From positions 56,845,816 to 56,909,815 of the forward strand of contig OZ024938.1 of assembly GCA_964017235.1 (NCBI GenBank): DNA of 64,000 bases, read 5' to 3'. A program made the position numbers and the translations under genes. Source of the DNA: Sabellastarte sp. h YS-2021. Taxonomy: Eukaryota; Annelida; Polychaeta; Sabellida; Sabellidae. This document shows, piece by piece, positions 55,703 through 64,000 of this stretch. The notes under the pieces were generated by a model. The model was not told where the DNA came from. It ran no database searches and worked only from the letters and a program-made list of their open reading frames with translations. Every line of letters starts with the position of its first letter. The stretch's first letter is position 1.

Positions 55703-55983
55703 GATATCAAAAAGAAATCAAAAAGACACTGGGCAAGACATCAGAAACTGATGCTTATTTGAAATTCGAAATGACATCATATGTTAAATGTCAAACAGAT
55801 CTTTAGTAGCCTAGTCTATTTGACATCTCCAAAAGCCATAAAAATGACATCTAGTAGCCGATATAAATTTGATATCAGCATAAGACATCAATATGATCGC
55901 CCAATTTGGACTGACTTCATGTCTATATGACATCAGAAACTGACATCAATTTGATGTACTGATATAAAAATCTGATTGACATC
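55703..55983 (+). repeat. Left subterminal array of GAYATC motifs
   Basis: Ten GACATC or GATATC hexamers lie in 281 bp, at 55703, 55737, 55773, 55822, 55846, 55871, 55884, 55929, 55942 and 55978. Several sit in a longer TGACATCA or GACATCAGAAACTGA context. Irregular arrays of short subterminal motifs are typical transposase-binding regions in some DNA transposons. That role is inferred here. Confidence 0.75.
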
Positions 55984-56661
55984 ATTTCACAAGTGCTGAA
56001 ACTAATTTTCAGTAATAAAAATATTGGTTAATAACATTTTGTTTTCACAGTTAATATCTCATTACATTGCTTTAACTACCATTTGTGTACACTTACCTGA
56101 CACAGCCTTAAGTGATTTCCATGTACTATAAAGATTATTCCATGGGAGAAAATAATTAATGTTCAGTGGGAACCAGTTCAAAAATTTATACCATTTGTAA
56201 AGATACAAGTTATGGGTACAAAAGTTTGAATATTAGAAGCCCTTTTTCTGAACTTTTATCTTTATTTATTCAATCTTTGGCTTGGTTGCAAACACTAAAG
56301 TATACATTTGTTTACAAAACAACATATTTCTTGTAAATTTTTGCTGTCACACAGCATTTTAGTTACAGTTTTAAACATAATTGTTTTGTCTGTACCAAAA
56401 CTTAATTATTTTTGTCAAAGCAACATCACAGAGACTAGAGGCCAAGTTAGTAGGTTCAGCATCTAATCAAAGGTTGTCACCTCTGCCTAGGTTTGACCCT
56501 ACTCATGTGAAAAAGCTGAGGGCCTGTCCTAATATGACCCTGGCTGGTGTACAGGATGATATTACATTTGTAATATTCCTAAAAGTGATATAATTTTATA
56601 GAATACTGATGTTAATCCGATCTCAAATGATATGATGATACTCCACTTGAAATGTTTTAAC
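55984..56661. other. Internal region of the DNA transposon, no recognised gene
   Basis: This ~680-bp AT-rich interior has no transposase signature. A frame at 56381-56593 begins with TTG rather than ATG, and I do not recognise its product. Its later part (about 56420-56590) is less AT-rich than the surroundings and is preceded by a possible splice-acceptor-like CATCACAG, so it could be a captured host exon fragment. This is speculative. Confidence 0.5.
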
Positions 56662-57008
56662 AAAGTGACATCATATTAATATCATTAAGATGTCAGAAAC
56701 AATGCCCGAGTAGAATATCAGGTCACATCATATTATTCGAATATCATATTTTCATCATTTGACATGACTACAAAAAGTCATGTTGGGATGGTGTCAATTT
56801 TATGTCATTGAATAGGATAATACAATCACATTAGGTCTGGTTATCATTTTGTCATCTAGTTGATATTGTAGGTATGTTATTGACATAAAGTCATGTCATG
56901 TCACATAAACTGGATGTCAGATTTGTGTCAGATGACGTGACCACCTTAAATCATGTCCGAGTGATAGTTACTTGATGTCATATACTAACATGACCAAAAC
57001 ATGATGTC
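56662..57008 (-). repeat. Right subterminal array of GATGTC motifs
   Basis: The complementary motif GATGTC occurs at 56689, 56913, 56974 and 57003. Many degenerate forms lie between them (ATGTCA, GTGTCA, CATGTCATGTCAC). Orientation is opposite to most of the left array, so the motif points inward from both ends. The right side is more degenerate than the left, and one GACATC in left orientation also occurs near 56667. Confidence 0.65.
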
Positions 57009-57022
57009 AAGAATTGGACCTG

Positions 57023-57033
57023 TGCCTGCTGGG
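57023..57033 (-). repeat. Right terminal inverted repeat
   Basis: TGCCTGCTGGG, 11 bp, pairs with the left terminus and is followed directly by the duplicated AA and the resumption of the satellite (TGCTCCAAATG). Confidence 0.92.
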
Positions 57034-57035
57034 AA
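57034..57035. other. Target-site duplication (AA), right
   Basis: This is the second copy of the 2-bp target site, directly after the right inverted repeat and before the satellite sequence TGCTCC. Confidence 0.75.
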
Positions 57036-60000
57036 TGCTCCAAATGCGCCTAAAATATCCTCAATAATTATTAGAATAAGCATGAAATTAAATGTGGGCT
57101 TCATATTGGCAATATTATGATATATTTGACATTTACCACCTGAGGGTGGGTCATAGGGCCCCCCCACACCCCGGAAATTGAAATTTTTAAAGTGTCCCTC
57201 GAGTTGGCCAGCTCAATACAAATTCATTTTCTGATATAAATTGAGTTTCCTGTGAAAATTTCAGCCAGATTGACCCACTTTAAGGGGTGTTTTGGGCTGA
57301 TTTGGCATTTTATGAATCTCTCGCCAACTACACTCCCTTAACCTGCACTTTGGACTAGATGTCAATTTCTCAAACAACACACTATTAAAATTCACTTCAG
57401 TGGCGACTCCTGTAGGAAACAATATGGTTTTCAACCTTGAATCTACCTTAATTGAGAATATATCAGCATTTCCTGATACAGCCACCTGTGGCTGTATTTT
57501 GGCCTTCCTGGACCACATATGACGCATATGACACCACTGGTATACCAGATGTAATCCTAAAACCTATGCAATCAGATTTAGTGCATGGCAAGTGATTTTT
57601 GGGCCAAATTTCAGACTTATAGACCAATATTTTGTACTGGTTTGGGCTGATTTACATCTATTTTTGGCTGTTTTTACAACATTTCTTGGGTGTAATAATT
57701 TCTGATCAGACATGTAATGCTCCAAATGCGCCTAAAATATCCTCAATAATTATTAGAATAAGCATGAAATTAAATGTGGGCTTCATATTGGCAATATTAT
57801 GATATATTTGACATTTACCACCTGAGGGTGGGTCATAGGGCCCCCCCACACCCCGGAAATTGAAATTTTTAAAGTGTCCCTCGAGTTGGCCAGCTCAATA
57901 CAAATTCATTTTCTGATATAAATTGAGTTTCCTGTGAAAATTTCAGCCAGATTGACCCACTTTAAGGGGTGTTTTGGGCTGATTTGGCATTTTATGAATC
58001 TCTCGCCAACTACACTCCCTTAACCTGCACTTTGGACTAGATGTCAATTTCTCAAACAACACACTATTAAAATTCACTTCAGTGGCGACTCCTGTAGGAA
58101 ACAATATGGTTTTCAACCTTGAATCTACCTTAATTGAGAATATATCAGCATTTCCTGATACAGCCACCTGTGGCTGTATTTTGGCCTTCCTGGACCACAT
58201 ATGACGCATATGACACCACTGGTATACCAGATGTAATCCTAAAACCTATGCAATCAGATTTAGTGCATGGCAAGTGATTTTTGGGCCAAATTTCAGACTT
58301 ATAGACCAATATTTTGTACTGGTTTGGGCTGATTTACATCTATTTTTGGCTGTTTTTACAACATTTCTTGGGTGTAATAATTTCTGATCAGACATGTAAT
58401 GCTCCAAATGCGCCTAAAATATCCTCAATAATTATTAGAATAAGCATGAAATTAAATGTGGGCTTCATATTGGCAATATTATGATATATTTGACATTTAC
58501 CACCTGAGGGTGGGTCATAGGGCCCCCCCACACCCCGGAAATTGAAATTTTTAAAGTGTCCCTCGAGTTGGCCAGCTCAATACAAATTCATTTTCTGATA
58601 TAAATTGAGTTTCCTGTGAAAATTTCAGCCAGATTGACCCACTTTAAGGGGTGTTTTGGGCTGATTTGGCATTTTATGAATCTCTCGCCAACTACACTCC
58701 CTTAACCTGCACTTTGGACTAGATGTCAATTTCTCAAACAACACACTATTAAAATTCACTTCAGTGGCGACTCCTGTAGGAAACAATATGGTTTTCAACC
58801 TTGAATCTACCTTAATTGAGAATATATCAGCATTTCCTGATACAGCCACCTGTGGCTGTATTTTGGCCTTCCTGGACCACATATGACGCATATGACACCA
58901 CTGGTATACCAGATGTAATCCTAAAACCTATGCAATCAGATTTAGTGCATGGCAAGTGATTTTTGGGCCAAATTTCAGACTTATAGACCAATATTTTGTA
59001 CTGGTTTGGGCTGATTTACATCTATTTTTGGCTGTTTTTACAACATTTCTTGGGTGTAATAATTTCTGATCAGACATGTAATGCTCCAAATGCGCCTAAA
59101 ATATCCTCAATAATTATTAGAATAAGCATGAAATTAAATGTGGGCTTCATATTGGCAATATTATGATATATTTGACATTTACCACCTGAGGGTGGGTCAT
59201 AGGGCCCCCCCACACCCCGGAAATTGAAATTTTTAAAGTGTCCCTCGAGTTGGCCAGCTCAATACAAATTCATTTTCTGATATAAATTGAGTTTCCTGTG
59301 AAAATTTCAGCCAGATTGACCCACTTTAAGGGGTGTTTTGGGCTGATTTGGCATTTTATGAATCTCTCGCCAACTACACTCCCTTAACCTGCACTTTGGA
59401 CTAGATGTCAATTTCTCAAACAACACACTATTAAAATTCACTTCAGTGGCGACTCCTGTAGGAAACAATATGGTTTTCAACCTTGAATCTACCTTAATTG
59501 AGAATATATCAGCATTTCCTGATACAGCCACCTGTGGCTGTATTTTGGCCTTCCTGGACCACATATGACGCATATGACACCACTGGTATACCAGATGTAA
59601 TCCTAAAACCTATGCAATCAGATTTAGTGCATGGCAAGTGATTTTTGGGCCAAATTTCAGACTTATAGACCAATATTTTGTACTGGTTTGGGCTGATTTA
59701 CATCTATTTTTGGCTGTTTTTACAACATTTCTTGGGTGTAATAATTTCTGATCAGACATGTAGTGCTCCAAATGCGCCTAAAATATCCTCAATAATTATT
59801 AGAATAAGCATGAAATTAAATGTGGGCTTCATATTGGCAATATTATGATATATTTGACATTTACCACCTGAGGGTGGGTCATAGGGCCCCCCCACACCCC
59901 GGAAATTGAAATTTTTAAAGTGTCCCTCGAGTTGGCCAGCTCAATACAAATTCATTTTCTGATATAAATTGAGTTTCCTGTGAAAATTTCAGCCAGATTG

Positions 60001-63000
60001 ACCCACTTTAAGGGGTGTTTTGGGCTGATTTGGCATTTTATGAATCTCTCGCCAACTACACTCCCTTAACCTGCACTTTGGACTAGATGTCAATTTCTCA
60101 AACAACACACTATTAAAATTCACTTCAGTGGCGACTCCTGTAGGAAACAATATGGTTTTCAACCTTGAATCTACCTTAATTGAGAATATATCAGCATTTC
60201 CTGATACAGCCACCTGTGGCTGTATTTTGGCCTTCCTGGACCACATATGACGCATATGACACCACTGGTATACCAGATGTAATCCTAAAACCTATGCAAT
60301 CAGATTTAGTGCATGGCAAGTGATTTTTGGGCCAAATTTCAGACTTATAGACCAATATTTTGTACTGGTTTGGGCTGATTTACATCTATTTTTGGCTGTT
60401 TTTACAACATTTCTTGGGTGTAATAATTTCTGATCAGACATGTAATGCTCCAAATGCGCCTAAAATATCCTCAATAATTATTAGAATAAGCATGAAATTA
60501 AATGTGGGCTTCATATTGGCAATATTATGATATATTTGACATTTACCACCTGAGGGTGGGTCATAGGGCCCCCCCACACCCCGGAAATTGAAATTTTTAA
60601 AGTGTCCCTCGAGTTGGCCAGCTCAATACAAATTCATTTTCTGATATAAATTGAGTTTCCTGTGAAAATTTCAGCCAGATTGACCCACTTTAAGGGGTGT
60701 TTTGGGCTGATTTGGCATTTTATGAATCTCTCGCCAACTACACTCCCTTAACCTGCACTTTGGACTAGATGTCAATTTCTCAAACAACACACTATTAAAA
60801 TTCACTTCAGTGGCGACTCCTGTAGGAAACAATATGGTTTTCAACCTTGAATCTACCTTAATTGAGAATATATCAGCATTTCCTGATACAGCCACCTGTG
60901 GCTGTATTTTGGCCTTCCTGGACCACATATGACGCATATGACACCACTGGTATACCAGATGTAATCCTAAAACCTATGCAATCAGATTTAGTGCATGGCA
61001 AGTGATTTTTGGGCCAAATTTCAGACTTATAGACCAATATTTTGTACTGGTTTGGGCTGATTTACATCTATTTTTGGCTGTTTTTACAACATTTCTTGGG
61101 TGTAATAATTTCTGATCAGACATGTAGTGCTCCAAATGCGCCTAAAATATCCTCAATAATTATTAGAATAAGCATGAAATTAAATGTGGGCTTCATATTG
61201 GCAATATTATGATATATTTGACATTTACCACCTGAGGGTGGGTCATAGGGCCCCCCCACACCCCGGAAATTGAAATTTTTAAAGTGTCCCTCGAGTTGGC
61301 CAGCTCAATACAAATTCATTTTCTGATATAAATTGAGTTTCCTGTGAAAATTTCAGCCAGATTGACCCACTTTAAGGGGTGTTTTGGGCTGATTTGGCAT
61401 TTTATGAATCTCTCGCCAACTACACTCCCTTAACCTGCACTTTGGACTAGATGTCAATTTCTCAAACAACACACTATTAAAATTCACTTCAGTGGCGACT
61501 CCTGTAGGAAACAATATGGTTTTCAACCTTGAATCTACCTTAATTGAGAATATATCAGCATTTCCTGATACAGCCACCTGTGGCTGTATTTTGGCCTTCC
61601 TGGACCACATATGACGCATATGACACCACTGGTATACCAGATGTAATCCTAAAACCTATGCAATCAGATTTAGTGCATGGCAAGTGATTTTTGGGCCAAA
61701 TTTCAGACTTATAGACCAATATTTTGTACTGGTTTGGGCTGATTTACATCTATTTTTGGCTGTTTTTACAACATTTCTTGGGTGTAATAATTTCTGATCA
61801 GACATGTAGTGCTCCAAATGCGCCTAAAATATCCTCAATAATTATTAGAATAAGCATGAAATTAAATGTGGGCTTCATATTGGCAATATTATGATATATT
61901 TGACATTTACCACCTGAGGGTGGGTCATAGGGCCCCCCCACACCCCGGAAATTGAAATTTTTAAAGTGTCCCTCGAGTTGGCCAGCTCAATACAAATTCA
62001 TTTTCTGATATAAATTGAGTTTCCTGTGAAAATTTCAGCCAGATTGACCCACTTTAAGGGGTGTTTTGGGCTGATTTGGCATTTTATGAATCTCTCGCCA
62101 ACTACACTCCCTTAACCTGCACTTTGGACTAGATGTCAATTTCTCAAACAACACACTATTAAAATTCACTTCAGTGGCGACTCCTGTAGGAAACAATATG
62201 GTTTTCAACCTTGAATCTACCTTAATTGAGAATATATCAGCATTTCCTGATACAGCCACCTGTGGCTGTATTTTGGCCTTCCTGGACCACATATGACGCA
62301 TATGACACCACTGGTATACCAGATGTAATCCTAAAACCTATGCAATCAGATTTAGTGCATGGCAAGTGATTTTTGGGCCAAATTTCAGACTTATAGACCA
62401 ATATTTTGTACTGGTTTGGGCTGATTTACATCTATTTTTGGCTGTTTTTACAACATTTCTTGGGTGTAATAATTTCTGATCAGACATGTAATGCTCCAAA
62501 TGCGCCTAAAATATCCTCAATAATTATTAGAATAAGCATGAAATTAAATGTGGGCTTCATATTGGCAATATTATGATATATTTGACATTTACCACCTGAG
62601 GGTGGGTCATAGGGCCCCCCCACACCCCGGAAATTGAAATTTTTAAAGTGTCCCTCGAGTTGGCCAGCTCAATACAAATTCATTTTCTGATATAAATTGA
62701 GTTTCCTGTGAAAATTTCAGCCAGATTGACCCACTTTAAGGGGTGTTTTGGGCTGATTTGGCATTTTATGAATCTCTCGCCAACTACACTCCCTTAACCT
62801 GCACTTTGGACTAGATGTCAATTTCTCAAACAACACACTATTAAAATTCACTTCAGTGGCGACTCCTGTAGGAAACAATATGGTTTTCAACCTTGAATCT
62901 ACCTTAATTGAGAATATATCAGCATTTCCTGATACAGCCACCTGTGGCTGTATTTTGGCCTTCCTGGACCACATATGACGCATATGACACCACTGGTATA

Positions 63001-64000
63001 CCAGATGTAATCCTAAAACCTATGCAATCAGATTTAGTGCATGGCAAGTGATTTTTGGGCCAAATTTCAGACTTATAGACCAATATTTTGTACTGGTTTG
63101 GGCTGATTTACATCTATTTTTGGCTGTTTTTACAACATTTCTTGGGTGTAATAATTTCTGATCAGACATGTAATGCTCCAAATGCGCCTAAAATATCCTC
63201 AATAATTATTAGAATAAGCATGAAATTAAATGTGGGCTTCATATTGGCAATATTATGATATATTTGACATTTACCACCTGAGGGTGGGTCATAGGGCCCC
63301 CCCACACCCCGGAAATTGAAATTTTTAAAGTGTCCCTCGAGTTGGCCAGCTCAATACAAATTCATTTTCTGATATAAATTGAGTTTCCTGTGAAAATTTC
63401 AGCCAGATTGACCCACTTTAAGGGGTGTTTTGGGCTGATTTGGCATTTTATGAATCTCTCGCCAACTACACTCCCTTAACCTGCACTTTGGACTAGATGT
63501 CAATTTCTCAAACAACACACTATTAAAATTCACTTCAGTGGCGACTCCTGTAGGAAACAATATGGTTTTCAACCTTGAATCTACCTTAATTGAGAATATA
63601 TCAGCATTTCCTGATACAGCCACCTGTGGCTGTATTTTGGCCTTCCTGGACCACATATGACGCATATGACACCACTGGTATACCAGATGTAATCCTAAAA
63701 CCTATGCAATCAGATTTAGTGCATGGCAAGTGATTTTTGGGCCAAATTTCAGACTTATAGACCAATATTTTGTACTGGTTTGGGCTGATTTACATCTATT
63801 TTTGGCTGTTTTTACAACATTTCTTGGGTGTAATAATTTCTGATCAGACATGTAATGCTCCAAATGCGCCTAAAATATCCTCAATAATTATTAGAATAAG
63901 CATGAAATTAAATGTGGGCTTCATATTGGCAATATTATGATATATTTGACATTTACCACCTGAGGGTGGGTCATAGGGCCCCCCCACACCCCGGAAATTG
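57034..64000. repeat. Satellite array block 3, 682-bp monomer (~10 copies)
   Basis: The satellite resumes with AATGCTCC in the phase left at 55687. Ten anchors run from 57261 to 63399 at exactly 682-bp spacing, and the array continues past the window end. Copies are nearly identical to those 60 kb upstream. The GTAGTGC variant marks the copies starting at 59307, 60671 and 61353. There is no sign of divergence towards the right edge, so the array probably extends well beyond the window. Confidence 0.97.

Larger units (their letters stand above)
55688..57033. mobile_element. DNA transposon with CCCAGCAGGCA inverted ends, non-autonomous
   Basis: This 1346-bp insertion begins CCCAGCAGGCA (55688-55698) and ends TGCCTGCTGGG (57023-57033), a perfect 11-bp terminal inverted repeat. 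It is flanked by AA on both sides (55686-55687 and 57034-57035), where the uninterrupted satellite has a single AA (GTAATGC). The next satellite anchor is shifted by exactly 1348 bp, the element plus a 2-bp target duplication. Both subterminal regions are rich in GACATC/GATATC motifs, pointing inward in opposite orientation. No transposase frame is visible, so it needs a partner element. I cannot assign the superfamily: TA-specific Tc1/mariner is excluded by the AA duplication, and other families with 2-bp duplications remain possible. Confidence 0.9.

Noticed and set aside
56381..56593. A 70-codon plus-strand frame inside the DNA transposon, as a transposase remnant
   Set aside because: It begins with TTG, lacks an upstream ATG, and shows no transposase motif. 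Only a possible exon-like origin is noted separately, at low weight.
55688..57033. Tc1/mariner-type MITE
   Set aside because: The flanking duplication is AA, not TA, and the ends do not resemble mariner termini.
56985..57167. A 60-codon minus-strand frame
   Set aside because: It spans the junction between the right end of the transposon and the satellite, so it is a chimeric chance frame.
1..64000. rDNA, 5S rDNA, histone or snRNA gene tandem array
   Set aside because: The monomer contains no recognisable rRNA, 5S internal control region, snRNA or histone coding sequence.
1..64000. Pure assembly artefact
   Set aside because: Copy-specific variants, linked variant blocks and two clean single-copy insertions argue for real long-read sequence. 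The exact copy number may still be affected by the assembly.

Overview
This is a eukaryotic, almost certainly animal, tandem-satellite window with no host gene that I can recognise. Nearly all of the 64 kb is a single head-to-tail satellite. Its monomer is 682 bp and almost perfectly homogeneous, with about 90.6 copies once two insertions are subtracted. The array runs off both ends of the window. Most copies differ from the consensus at only 0-3 positions. The few length changes are 1-2 nt and lie mainly in one C-homopolymer.

Layout: satellite block 1 (1-48229, 70 full periods plus partial ends); a 5'-truncated non-LTR retrotransposon (LINE) on the minus strand (about 48230-49067), ending in a TAGA microsatellite tail; satellite block 2 (about 49068-55687, about 10 copies); a 1346-bp DNA transposon with 11-bp terminal inverted repeats CCCAGCAGGCA (55688-57033), flanked by a 2-bp AA duplication; satellite block 3 (57034-64000, about 10 copies). 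Both insertions interrupt a monomer cleanly. The satellite resumes at the expected phase after each one, with 840 bp and 1348 bp added.

The monomer has structure of its own. Its two halves share a box that is 35/48 identical at an offset of 350 bp, and weaker matches follow at offsets of 353, 345-344 and 336 bp. The 682-bp unit therefore looks like an ancient dimer of a roughly 341-bp ancestor. Each copy also carries three inverted repeats within about 73 bp. Shared variants show short higher-order duplications: an exact-looking dimer pair near 1876-4603, a three-monomer step near 23.7-26.4 kb, and an adjacent pair near 42.1-43.5 kb. The first ~0.9 kb is clearly more divergent, which suggests that the array edge lies not far to the left.

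The repeated 88-residue minus-strand reading frame is present in every copy because the satellite is homogeneous. I do not call it a gene. The only protein I recognise is the C-terminal end of the LINE reverse-transcriptase polyprotein, with a CCHC zinc-knuckle pattern. That LINE type and the transposon termini would fit an aquatic invertebrate such as a mollusc, but this is inference and the species cannot be fixed from the window.
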